64,000 nucleotides of DNA from Crotalaria pallida. Its lineage: Eukaryota; Streptophyta; Magnoliopsida; Fabales; Fabaceae. The stretch spans positions 125,161,706 to 125,225,705 of the forward strand of contig CM075650.1 in NCBI GenBank assembly GCA_037953625.1, given 5' to 3'. Made by a program: the position numbers and the translations under genes. Position 1 is the stretch's first letter; each line of letters starts with the position of its first letter. Shown here piece after piece: positions 21,398 to 31,934 of the stretch. Under the pieces are notes generated by a model. That model did no database searches. It had not been told where the DNA came from and was given only the letters and a program-made list of their open reading frames with translations.

Positions 21398-22276
21398 ATG
21401 TATAATTATAGTTGTAATAGTGATTCATATTGTGATAGATTTATTCCATATTATCTTTATCCTCCAAACTATGTTGCACAAAATATAACTCCTAGGAAGG
21501 CCCAATGGGAAATAGCTCTAGAGAAACTTTAGAAAGCCACTGAGGATTTTGTTAAAGATAGCAAAAATAATTTTAGATCACCTCGTGTTGAACCAATTCC
21601 TCCCCCTGTGGAGAAAGAGTCATGGGAAATTAACCAAGAGAAATTAGCTCAAAAAATTAGTAGTAGTGTTCAAGAAATTAATTTTATAAAAGAAGAAAAC
21701 AGAAAAAGTTTTGAGAACATAGAAATAGCACTTGAGCAAATTTCAAAATATGTATCTGACGAGTTACAAGCATTATCAACAATTTTTGACTCTCCTAAAA
21801 AAGAGGAAGAAGTTGTGGTAATGGATGTGACCAATGATCAAATCCCTTTAGAGGAGCAAAATTCTGAAAAAGAAATTGTGCATGATAGATTTGCGGAAGA
21901 GGATCAAAATATAACAATCAAAGGTTTGAAAATTGTAGAAAAAATTGAACCACCCTTGCATGAGGAATTTGTTGCTATAAAGAATGTTATTAAATCTAGT
22001 TCATGCTTGGGTGATTCCAAATTTTTCTATTATATTCAGCCTAAATACTTTTATGAAAATCATCTAGAACAATCTGAATCATTATTAAGCAATGAGAAGC
22101 ATGAGAAAGTAATCTTCCTGACTAATGGAGTTAACAACTTCATGATGGATGACGGAAGAAAAGATCACCTAAGGTCTTTCCCATGGGATGTGGGCATAAC
22201 TCATTATTGTTGCATCACATGGGATTTGACCCATAGAATTTGGGATCCTGGTGGATTTTTTTTACATAAGCAGTAG
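21398..22276 (+). pseudogene. NA gene of unknown function, copy 1 (one in-frame stop)
   Basis: The frame starts with ATG at 21398 (MYNYSCNSDSYCDRF) and runs to TAG at 22274-22276, 292 codons, with one in-frame TAG at 21530-21532. The longest open part is 21608-22276. I do not recognise the product. The N-terminal part is Tyr/Pro-rich. A central Lys/Glu-rich stretch, from about residue 70, looks coiled-coil. The middle is acidic (IPLEEQNSEKEIVHDRF), and the end is aromatic-rich (FPWDVGITHYCCITWD, RIWDPGGF). There is no zinc knuckle, protease or RT motif. It occupies the gag position after a primer site, so it may be a structural or RNA-binding protein of a non-autonomous family; that is inference. 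The second copy (44482-45378) has a Glu codon here but a different stop. Confidence 0.7.
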
Positions 22277-22289
22277 TGTAGGTTTTAAT

Positions 22290-24129
22290 TCTTAGGTAGT
22301 TTTTGTAAAAAAAAAATATGGAGGAACAGACCTCGTGCGCCCCAGGCGCACGCGGTCGCGCGCCTCAGGCGCGCGGGGCTGCTGCATATCCAGTTTGGGG
22401 GAATTTCACTCCTACTTTTTAGGAACAGATTTTTTTTTAGTAATAGATATTTTTTTTATTTTATTTTATCTTTTAGGATTAGATTAGTTTTTTTTATCTT
22501 TTTATTTTTTTATCTTATCTTTTAGGATTAGATTAGTTTTATATCTTTTAGGAATTTGTTTTATCTTTTTAGGATTAGATTTATCTTAGGATTATTTTTA
22601 GAATAGATTTTTTTATTTTTTTTATTATTTTCGTTTTTTTTATTTTTCTATTTTTTAGGGATAGATTTATTTTAAGATTAGATTTGTATTTGTAGGATTT
22701 GGACCCCATTAGCCCAATTTTTTTTATTGCACCCTAGGCCCCTGTACCTCACCAAAAATATTGTCCAGCTTTTTAGGTAGTTTTTAATTTTTATTTTGTA
22801 ATTTTAGGCTAGATTAGTTTGCTTGAGGACAAGCCAACATCTAAGTTTGGGGGAGTATATACAAAATAAAAATTGATTTTTCCAGACTTGAATTGTTTTC
22901 CCATATTTGGTATTGGTTTGTGTCTCTAGTGAAAGTAGATGATTTTTCTAACCTTAGGACTTTTTCTCTTTTGATGCATGTATATATTTAGTTTAGGATT
23001 TAGACTCATTGGCATTAGAATCTGTTTGATTGAACTGAACATGATTGCGGTGACTGTGTTACTTCGACAAAGGCATTCAGAACTTGTGATTAGTGAACTG
23101 ACTTTAGCCAAGTGTGAGATTTTGAGCCTATTGAGAGGTAAATTTTATTGAAATATTGTAATATTGAGACCCCTATTCTTTCATAAGTGCGTTCACTTTG
23201 ATATTGTCTTCTAGAACTTGACCTGTGACCATTTCAAAATTGATAATTGATTGTATGCATTAAGATGATTAAGGCACCTAGGATGTGATTTTGTGGCCTT
23301 CAGATGTTTTGCATTGAAAATAATTCCATTAGTTGCCCATTTTGAGCCTTATAATGATATATATTTTTTCTTTGGTACCTTGCATTGATTGATTCTATTG
23401 TGAGTACCTTGGGAATTGTGAATGAGCAATTAAGTGGAATGTGAGCAGTTAAGTGAAATGTGATGCAAAAGTAAAAAGATAAAAAGTGTATGAGTTCTAT
23501 TTCTCTTCCAAAGAAAAAAAAAGAAAAAAGAAAATAAAGAATGAAGTATTGAATCAAATGAAAAAGTGAAAAGGAAGAGAATAGAAAAGGAAAGGCATTT
23601 GCAAAAGAAAGGAAAAAAAATGTTTTTGATGAGAGTATTGTTCTTTATTGTATTTATTGCTCATTCATGGTTTTTGAGGGAATTTTTGCTTTGCATTTAG
23701 CCCTTAGTTTTATCCCTTCTTTCTTTTATCCCACCGAACACGTTTAGTCATGGCTCCATTACAACCAAAAATAAGACTTTTTGATTTTTTGCATACTTTC
23801 GATAATTTCAGTGGAGATACTGGTCTATGGTCAAGCCTATGGTAACACATTATCATTGTTGAACTTGAGTGAATTGAAAATATGACCCTTATACACTTTT
23901 GAGAGAAACAATTGAGAGGTTGAGAGTGTTCGCTAATTCTGAATTCTGGATGGGATTGTTATGTTAACCAGTATGTAATTGTGAATAGGTCATGATAATA
24001 AGAGTGTCGTAGTAGATGAGTCATAGTCTTAGATTAGGTGTATTCATGTTGATTTAGGGAATTTGTCTTTTGTTTAGAATTTTTATTTTACTTTTGCCTG
24101 GGACATGCAAAATGCTAAGTTTGGGGGAG
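22290..24129 (+). other. NA internal non-coding region, copy 1
   Basis: 1.84 kb with no supported frame. It contains a GC-rich motif cluster (22325-22385), a T-rich tract with repeated TTTTAGGATTAGAT (22420-22700), a polypurine-like CTAAGTTTGGGGGAG (22841-22855), an A-rich stretch (23510-23620) and the true tract GCTAAGTTTGGGGGAG (24114-24129) directly before LTR 2. Confidence 0.75.
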
Positions 24130-25141
24130 TGATTTGGGTCTGATATATATACTTTTTGGACTTCATTTGACTCTCTTTTACTATGTATTTGGCTTGTTTC
24201 TCTAGCAAAGTTAGGACTTTTTATTAAATTTTAATTATTTTAGTAGTTTAGGGTCCCTTGGAATGTTTTGATCCTTTTTGGGTATGTTTCAGGTACTTAT
24301 GGATTTTAAATGCAAAATATATTCATGGATTTGGATAGAGGATGAAAAGAGCTTCGAAACGGTCCAAGAACGGAGTAAAACGGAGTCCAGATGAGTCCGT
24401 AGTGCCCAAAACAGTCCGGCGCGCGGACCGCGTGGAAGTGACGCTGGTTGGTATTTTGGCCATAACTTGAGCTACGCTTATCCAAATAAGGCGATCTTGG
24501 TATCATTTTAAAGCTAAGGAAAAGATCTACAACTTTGCCAGAAATAGCCTTGCTCAAATTCGTCCGTCTTGAGGGTCAAAATCATGGCCGAAGTTGAGTG
24601 TCAGACATGAGAAAGCCCAATTGGACCAGATTCTGAACAAAATAGAAGAAGAGAAGTCTAATTTGGCTTCATATCTTATCTTTGGTCAGAAATTAGAAGA
24701 TAAACATGGACCTTATCTATTATATTTAATTAAGATATCTTTTAGGATTTGTTTTACTCTTTAAATAGAGGATTTAAAATTGTTTTCAGTAGGTTTTAAG
24801 ATCATAGAATTCAATTAGAATTAGAGAGAGAGGTTAGTAATATCTATTGAGAGCAAGGAGGCAAGGCACGAGGATTGAAGATCTCTTGGAGAGTTAACTA
24901 GTATTGTCTATGATATGAGGTTTTCTCTTTGCTTCTGTTTTCTTTATTTCTATATGTGTAACTAAAACTGTAACATCCCAAACTTCATTTATAGTGTAAT
25001 CTATGTTGTGATGGTCCTAGGGTAGAAGAATTGAGGGCATAAGTTTGAAACTTAGCCAATTAAGCATGCAACCTTAGGTTTAAAACATAGGAATTTAGGA
25101 AATTAGAATAACAAGATTGGTAGCTTAAAACATAAATTCCA

Positions 25142-25204
25142 CCGTTGGATGTGAAGTACAATAGGTGAGGAAGCTTGCTTTAAAATTTGAAGAAGATCCA
25201 ACGG
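25142..25204. promoter_or_regulatory. Conserved U3 core with inverted repeat, Chr4a
   Basis: CCGTTGGAT (25142) and ATCCAACGG (25196) form a 9-bp inverted repeat around GGTGAGGAAGCTTGCTT. Chr2 (9992-10054) and Chr5 carry the same core with a G-U compatible change. A function is not known. Confidence 0.5.
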
Positions 25205-25257
25205 GTAACGAAGAAGTATTGGCCTCTCAAAGTCTGGGTACTGCAAAACTGAACAGC

Positions 25258-25353
25258 TTAATCGATTAAACTGCAGCTTAATCGATTAAACTGCAGCTTA
25301 ATCGATTAAGGCCAGAAAATGGGAAATGGCTTAATCGATTAATAATCGATTAA
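25258..25353. repeat. TTAATCGATTAA palindrome cluster, Chr4a 5' LTR
   Basis: Three copies of CAGCTTAATCGATTAAACTG in tandem, then a fourth and an overlapping fifth TAATCGATTAA. Other copies: 32222-32320 (Chr4a 3' LTR) and 48413-48489 (Chr4b, one unit fewer). Confidence 0.85.
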
Positions 25354-25512
25354 AGGCTGTAGATGCTGAAAAAAAATAAAGGGCGTCCATCTCTTAGAGT
25401 TTGCAAAGCTCGAACTCTCTCTCCTCTAGGGCACAAATTCACTCACTCTAATTGATCAACTCTCAAGAGAATCACTCCAAGTCCATCCCCAAATCCATCC
25501 TTGTAGCTCCAA

Positions 25513-25691
25513 GTAAGTGGTTGTTGCTTATGTTCTTCTTTTCATTTCCCCTAGAATTCGAATTTCTCTCTCCCTCTTGCTCCCATGGCACTTCAATCAT
25601 CAACCTAGGGAGGTCTTGATGGGGTCACGAATTTCCATCAAGAGTCTTGGGTAAAACTTAATAAATTGTCTCTTTATTGTATTGATTTTAG
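25513..25691 (+). other. Predicted intron 1 in the Chr4a 5' LTR
   Basis: Donor CCAA|GTAAGT at 25513 (GT at 25513-25514 region) and acceptor GATTTTAG at 25691. Position parallels Chr2 intron 1. Splicing is not demonstrated. Confidence 0.35.
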
Positions 25692-25773
25692 GTTCCTCCC
25701 TCTCCTTTGAGTTGTGGCCATTATTCAAGTGTGCTCCAAGCACAAATTCTCTCTCTAACTCTAAGGACTTGAG

Positions 25774-26916
25774 GTAAGGAGGTTTGTGTTACCTTATTCT
25801 AGGGTGTAGGTTGTATTATGTTTATGTTGGGTTGCTAGGAGGTGTTTGTTAGTTTTGATGAGGAACCCTAGGATAGTTAGTAATATATTACACTGTCATT
25901 ATGCCTTTAAGTATATTGATATGTGATGTTATGTGCAAATGTGACTTGATAATTGATTTAATATTGATAGGTGGGGTTATGTGCAATTGTGATTTTGAAA
26001 TTGATTTAAGTGGAGATCATTGTGCTAAATTATATTGAGCCCGGAAATTATGAATGGTATTTGAGCATGTTGATATGGACTAGTAAAATGACACTTTAGG
26101 AAATGAAAATAAAATGGTATGAATAATTGATGAAAATCCAGGAGATTGGAAACGAATGAAATAATTGGAAACGAAATTGAAAGATTTAAAGATCCGGAAT
26201 TATTTAGTGGTGTATGAGGTACCTTCCGGCGTGGAGGTGAAGTACCCACCGGCCAAATTGTATGAGGTACCTTCCGGTGTGGAGGTGAAGTACAATGGTA
26301 TGAGGTACCTTCCGGTGTGGAGGTGAAGTACCCATAGGCCACAATGTATGAGGTACCTTCCTGTGTGGAGGTGAAGTACAACGGTATGAGGTACCTTCCG
26401 GTGTGGAGGTGAAGTACCCAATGGCCAATTTGTATGAGGTACCTTCCGGTGTGGAGGTGAAGTACAATGGTATGAGGTACCTTCCGGTGTGGAGGTGAAG
26501 TACCCATAGGCCCAAATGTATGAGGTACCTTCCGGTGTGGAGGTGAAGTACATTGGTTCGAAATAAATTTTATGAATGGAATAAAGGAAAGAGAAGAAAA
26601 AGAATGAATTATGATGATAATATAGAAAATTGAAATTTAAAGTGTGCTACATGGTAAATTGAATGGAAAAGGTTTAGCAATTATTGTTTTATGATTAATG
26701 CTCTGTTGAACCAAGATAGAATTTATGAATTTATGCCTTAGCATAGCTTAATAAGAACTAAATAAATATGATATGCGTATACCTTTCATTGGGAGTGCTT
26801 AATTGTGAAACGTGCTTTATTTGACTGTATGTGATTGGCCTGGTGCTTCAGTATAGCATGATAGAAATTGCTTCCCTATTTTATTGTGTAATACTCACCT
26901 CCTTACCATTTTTCAG
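25774..26916 (+). other. Predicted intron 2 in the Chr4a 5' LTR
   Basis: Donor CTTGAG|GTAAGG and acceptor CATTTTTCAG|GTACTGAG enclose 1143 bases that include the minisatellite. The next exon reads TELEYTPGSAEQDYSPSQGE then stop, parallel to the short exon of Chr2. Confidence 0.45.
26213..26553. repeat. GGTACC minisatellite, Chr4a 5' LTR
   Basis: Eight copies of a 33-bp core (TATGAGGTACCTTCCGGTGT then GGAGGTGAAGTAC), separated alternately by 15- and 5-base spacers, so four dimers. Repeated open frames on the minus strand (TSTPEGTSYH...) are a by-product. Confidence 0.9.
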
Positions 26917-26957
26917 GTACTGAGTTGGAGTATACACCAGGATCGGCCGAGCAGGAT

Positions 26958-26980
26958 TACTCTCCCTCACAGGGAGAGTA
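26958..26980 (+). other. LTR hairpin after GCCGAGCAGGAT, Chr4a
   Basis: TACTCTCCC / loop TCACA / GGGAGAGTA, a 9-bp perfect stem, at the same place as the Chr2 and Chr5 hairpins but with unrelated stem sequence. Confidence 0.7.
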
Positions 26981-27423
26981 GGGTTGGGTTTTAGATATAT
27001 TTATTTTGGCCTAAGCCTCCGTATTCATTTGATGTATTTGGGCTGTATATGCTTTTGAGAGAGGCTTAGGATAGTTTCTTTTGTGCATGGTTTATGATTC
27101 ATTTTTGGGCGTAGTTGCTGTTATGGTCTCTTGATATGCATACTTTACATTGATGCTGGCACTCTGACAAACTGAGTCTGATGTTTTACACTTGAGCCCA
27201 TGGGGCAACTATGTGATGCATACTTACTTTCATGTGAGCCCTGCTGGCTACTGTTGATATTATATACATGCGTTTATCAAGTTGAAGTTTTTGGAAAAGT
27301 CCGATAAACAAACGAAACTCCGTCCGTTTGACGGTTGATTTTTATAATCTAAAAATGAATTTTTAAGTTCATAGTTTTAAATAAGGGGTATTAAGGGTAA
27401 TTAATTATAGGGTGTTACATTTA

Positions 27424-27435
27424 TGGTATCAGAGC
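27424..27435 (+). other. Primer binding site of Chr4a (tRNA-iMet type)
   Basis: TGGTATCAGAGC, a perfect match, four bases after the LTR. Confidence 0.9.
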
Positions 27436-27452
27436 AGTTTCTCCTCGGCCTT

Positions 27453-27495
27453 GGAGTTAGGCAAACTCCACCTGATTACTCACCTAGCGAGTAAT
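27453..27495 (+). promoter_or_regulatory. Two-hairpin leader of Chr4a
   Basis: Hairpin 1: GGAGTT AGGCA AACTCC (27453-27469). Hairpin 2: ATTACTC ACCTAGC GAGTAAT (27475-27495). Same layout in Chr2, Chr4b and Chr5. Confidence 0.55.
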
Positions 27496-27598
27496 GGATG
27501 CTCATAGTAAGAGTTTAGGAATTTAATAGTATTATTATAGTATCATGTTTACATTTAGTAGTTAAGTCTTACTTGTCTGTTCTCTTTGGCTAAGCAGT

Positions 27599-30500
27599 AT
27601 GGCTGGAAGAAGAGCTGCTAATGATGGGCTTGCAGCCATTCTGGAGCATCTGTCACAGATGCAACAGCAGCAGGGAGAGCAGATGGCTGCTGCCGCAGCA
27701 GCAGCCGCTATGCAACCAGCTCCAGTTGAGATTGACTGGATGGCTAGGTTCCGCAAGAATGATCCACCTCATTTTGAGGGTGGAAATGACCCTGATGGAG
27801 CACAAAGATGGATTCAGGAGATCAAGAAGATCGTCCGCTCTATTCACCCACCCATGGAGCAGCATGTGCGACTGGCGGAATTCATGCTAACCAATGAGGC
27901 TGAGCATTGGTGGGACCAGCAGAGAAGGGGATTGGAGGCAGCCAATCCGGTGGTTTCATGGGAAGTATTCAAGGGTCTCTTTCTAGGGAAGTATTTCCCC
28001 GAGGACGTGAGAAGGGAGAAGGAGATTGCCTTTCTCCAACTGACTCAAGGCTCCATGTCAGTTGGGGATTATGCAGCTAGATTTGAAGATCTTATCCGAT
28101 TCTCTGACTATCGGGATGCCAGTGAGCGTGGCAAATGCATCAATTTTGAGTCTGGACTCAGGACTGATATTCGCCTCTCTTGCGAGTATCACAACATTGA
28201 CAATTTGGCCCGCTTGGTCAACATGGCGAGCACTTACGAGAAGGGGCTTAAGAGGAAAATGGCAGAAGATAAAAGCAAGACTGTGCAGAGAAGTGGTGGT
28301 CCTATCAGAGGCAAGGGAGCGGTGCAGAGACCAGGCCCCTATGCAGGCCCTATGGGGAGTTCACCTGGTGCTATTCCGCCTTGCCCTCATTGTGGCAGGC
28401 ATCATAGAGGAGTATGCTGGAATTTGACTCAGAATCAACCAAGTGCCACATGTTTCAAATGTGGACAACCCGGTCATGTTGCAACTAACTTCCCAAAGAA
28501 CGCAGTTAAGAAAGAAGCCAATATGACTAGGGCGCAGAGGATTGGTGATGGTCGCCCACTACAGAAGGGGAAGGTGTACACTCTTGATGGAGAGGAGGTG
28601 ACAGAGGCTGATGAGCTGATTCGAGGTATTGGCCATATAAATGATATTGCATGTGGTATTCTATTTGACGGTGGAGCTACACACTCTTTTATTTCTGTCA
28701 ATTGCATGGAAAGACTAAAGTTATCTGCTGTTGAGATGCCTTTTAAATTGTCTGTTTCTACCCCTACAAATTCAGCTGTGGTTACATCTTTGATGTGCTT
28801 GGATTGCCCTCTTCGCGTATTGGAGCGGGAATTCAAAGTGAACTTGATATGTTTGCCCTTAACCAAGCTGGATATCATTCTAGGCATGGACTGGATGTCC
28901 CAGAACCGTGTCCTTCTTGATTGTAGCCAGAAGTCAGTAATTTTCTGTCAAGTCTCTGTGTCGGCCATGGATGATGAGGAAGCATCGGATATTAGCAAAA
29001 TCTCAGTGGTTTGTGAGTTCCCGGATGTTTTTCCAGCTGAAATTCCTGGATTGCCTCCAGCCAGAGAAGTAGAATTTGGCATCGATCTTATGCCTGGTGC
29101 CGGCCCGATATCTAAAGCGCCTTACAGAATGGCCCCTCCAGAGTTGGAAGAGTTGAAGAAGCAGTTGGAGGAGCTTTTGGCGAAAGGGTTCATAAGACCG
29201 AGTGTTTCCCCATGGGGGGCTCCTATCCTCTTTGTTAAAAAGAAGGATGGAAGTGTTCGCATGTGCACTGATTACCGTCAGTTGAATGCAGTGACGGTGA
29301 AGAATAAATATCCGCTCCCACGCATTGATGATTTGTTGGATCACTTAGGGGAGGTGCAGTTTTCTCAAAAATTGACCTCCGATCTGGATACCATCAAATC
29401 CGTATCCGAGAGGAGGACATTCCTAAAACTGCTTTTAGATCTCGGTATGGGCATTTTGAATATGTGGTGATGCCTTTCGGTCTCACGAATGCACCTGCTA
29501 TCTTCATGGATTACATGAACAGGATCTTCAGGCCGTACTTAGACTCATTTGTCATTGTGTTCATTGATGACATTCTTATCTATTCCAAGAGCCAGAAGGA
29601 GCATGAAGATCATTTGAGAATGGTGCTCCAAGTGCTCAAAGACAAACATCTCTATGACAAGTTTTCTAAATGTAGTTTCTGGTTAAATGAAGTGTATTTT
29701 CTGGGGCATGTGATTTCTGAGAAAGGAGTTGCGGTTGACCCTTCTAAGGTGGAAGCGGTGCTTAAGTGGGAGAGACCCCAGTCCATCACAGAAATCAGAA
29801 GTTTCCTTGGTATGGCTGGTTATTATAGGAGGTTCATTGAAGGGTTTTCTAAGCTAGCCCTTCCTTTGACTACTCTTACGCGGAAGGGTGTTCCATTTGA
29901 ATGGTCCCCAAAATGTGAAGAGAGTTTCCAGGAGTTGAAGAGGCGATTGACTAGTTCCCCGGTGTTGATCTTGCCGGATCCGACTCAATCCTTCGTAGTG
30001 TATTGTGATGCTTCAAAACAAGGGTTGGGTTGTGTGCTGATGCAGCAAGGACAAGTCATAGCTTATGCATCCAAGCAATTGAGACAGCATGAGCAGAACT
30101 ATCCCACTCATGATCTTGAGTTGGCAGCAGTAGTTTTTGCTTTGAAAATCTGGAGGCACTATCTGTATGGTTCAAAATTTGAAGTCTTTAGTGATCATAA
30201 AAGCCTTCGCTATCTTTTTGATCAAAAAGAGTTGAATATGAGACATAGGAGGTGGATGGAGTTTCTGAAGGACTATGATTTCAATCTCCAGTACCATCCG
30301 GGAAAAGCAAATGTAGTGGCTGATGCACTAAGTCGCAAGACTTTGCATGTCAGCAATTTGATGGTGAAGGAGATGCAGCTAATCCAAGAGTTCAGTGACC
30401 TCAATTTGAACATGCAAGTGAAAGAGAAGAGCATTGTTCTAGAAATGCTGCAGGTTACTAATGACTTGATTGGCCTTATTAGAGAGAGACAAACTGATGA

Positions 30501-31851
30501 TGTAGAATTACAGAAGTTGTTGGAAGGGGCATCGGGCAATGAAGAGCCCGATTTTGTGAAAGGTTCATATGGCATTATCCGATTTAGGGGTCGGATATGT
30601 GTTCCCATGGACTTCGAGATCAGAAGGGATATCCTGTGGGAAGCACATCGGACCAAAATGAATTTCCATCCTGGTGCAACAAAAATGTACCAAGATCTGA
30701 AAAAGATTTATTGGTGGCCGAAGTTGAAAACCGATGTAGCAGATCATGTATCTCATTGTCTTACTTGCCAGAAAGTTAAGATTGAGCATCAAAAGCCTGG
30801 TGGTCCATTGCGATCACTTGATATACCGGAGTGGAAGTGGGATAGTATAGCTATGGATTTTGTGACAGGTCTACCTAGGACTGCTGCAGGATGTGATGCA
30901 GTTTGGGTGGTTGTGGACCGTCTCACAAAGTGTGCCCACTTTATTCCGATTCACAAGAAGTACACTCTGGAGAAGTTGACTCAGTTGTATATCAGGGACA
31001 TAGTGAAACTGCATGGTGTTCCTACCAGTATTGTATCCGATCGTGATCCGAGATTTCTGTCTAGATTTTGGCAGAGTCTTCAGGAGGCATTGGGTACTAA
31101 GCTGAAATTCAGTACGGCTTATCATCCGCAGACAGACGGACAATCTGAGCGTACTATCTAGACACTGGAGGACTTATTGAGAGCATGTGTTCTGGAGCAG
31201 GCTGGTAGTTGGGAGCAGTTACCGCCGTTGATGGAGTTTACTTATAATAACAGCTTCCACTCCAGTATTGGCATGGCACCATTTGAGGCTCTCTATGGCA
31301 GAAAGTGCAGGACGCCTTTGTGTTGGTTCCAAATAGGAGAGAATCTGTTGACAGGTCCTGATATTGTGAAAGAAACAACTGAGAAGATCACAATGATCAA
31401 GAACAAGATGAAAACATCCCAGGATCGCCAGAAGAATTATGCTGATAGGTGTAGGAGACCCTTGGAATTTGATGTTGGGGATCATGTGTTTCTAAGAGTG
31501 TCTGCGGTCACTGGGATTGGTAGAGCAATTAGGTCCAAGAAACTAACTCCTCGGTTTGTTGGACCTTATGAGATCTTGAAGAAGGTTGGTCCGGTAGCTT
31601 ACAAAATTGCTATGCCCCCTCACTTAGCTAGGCTTCATGATGTATTCCATGTTTCACAGCTAAGAAAATACGTTCATGATCCTACTCATGTGGTCACATT
31701 GGACGAGTTGCCTTTGAAGGAGAATTTGACTTTTGAGGTGTTGCCAGTGAGGATTGAAGACAGGCAGGTGAGACAATTAAGAGGCAAGGAGATCAGCTTG
31801 GTCAAAGTCATTTGGAGCAGGAACAATGAAGAGGAGGCTACTTATAGCTAG
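27599..31851 (+). pseudogene. gag-pol: Chr4a gag-pol polyprotein, three lesions
   Basis: ATG at 27599 (MAGRRAANDGLAAILEHL). Order: Ala/Gln-rich N-terminus; gag core with LGKYFPEDVRREKEIAFL; zinc knuckle at residues 285-298 reading CFKCGQPGHVATNF, where the last Cys is Phe; protease LFDGGATHSF with Asp357, the usual Ser being Gly; RT from about residue 490, with VFIDDILIYS as active site; RNase H (VVYCDASKQGLGC); integrase with intact HHCC finger (HCLTCQKVK) and D,D,E residues; chromodomain-like C-terminus. Lesions: a one-base deletion near 29342 in RT, a TAG at 31159-31161 right after DGQSERTI, and a one-base deletion near 31847 that truncates the chromodomain. It would encode everything needed for copying and insertion; this copy cannot make it. 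Confidence 0.93.
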
Positions 31852-31910
31852 AAAGCAAGATCAGACAATCTCATCCACACTTGTTCGAGGACAACTGAAT
31901 TTCGAGGACG

Positions 31911-31934
31911 AAATTCGGGTAAGTGGGAGAGGAT
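31911..31934 (+). other. Polypurine tract region of Chr4a
   Basis: The conserved TTTCGAGGACGAAATTCGGG is followed by TAAGTGGGAGAGGAT, abutting the LTR at 31935. It primes plus-strand synthesis. Confidence 0.75.

Larger units (their letters stand above)
24969..27419 (+). repeat. 5' LTR of Chr4a (2451 bp)
   Basis: Starts TGTAACATCCCAAACTTCAT and ends TATAGGGTGTTACA. Internal order: U3 inverted repeat (25142-25204), TTAATCGATTAA cluster, two predicted introns, GGTACC minisatellite, hairpin (26958-26980). Confidence 0.9.

Noticed and set aside
26025..26553. Long minus-strand frames with repeated TSTPEGTSYH-like peptide (also 32990-33518, 49161-49524, 58316-58571)
   Set aside because: They are translations of the GGTACC minisatellite, open in several frames at once because the unit lengths keep phase; they vary with repeat number and have no start context.
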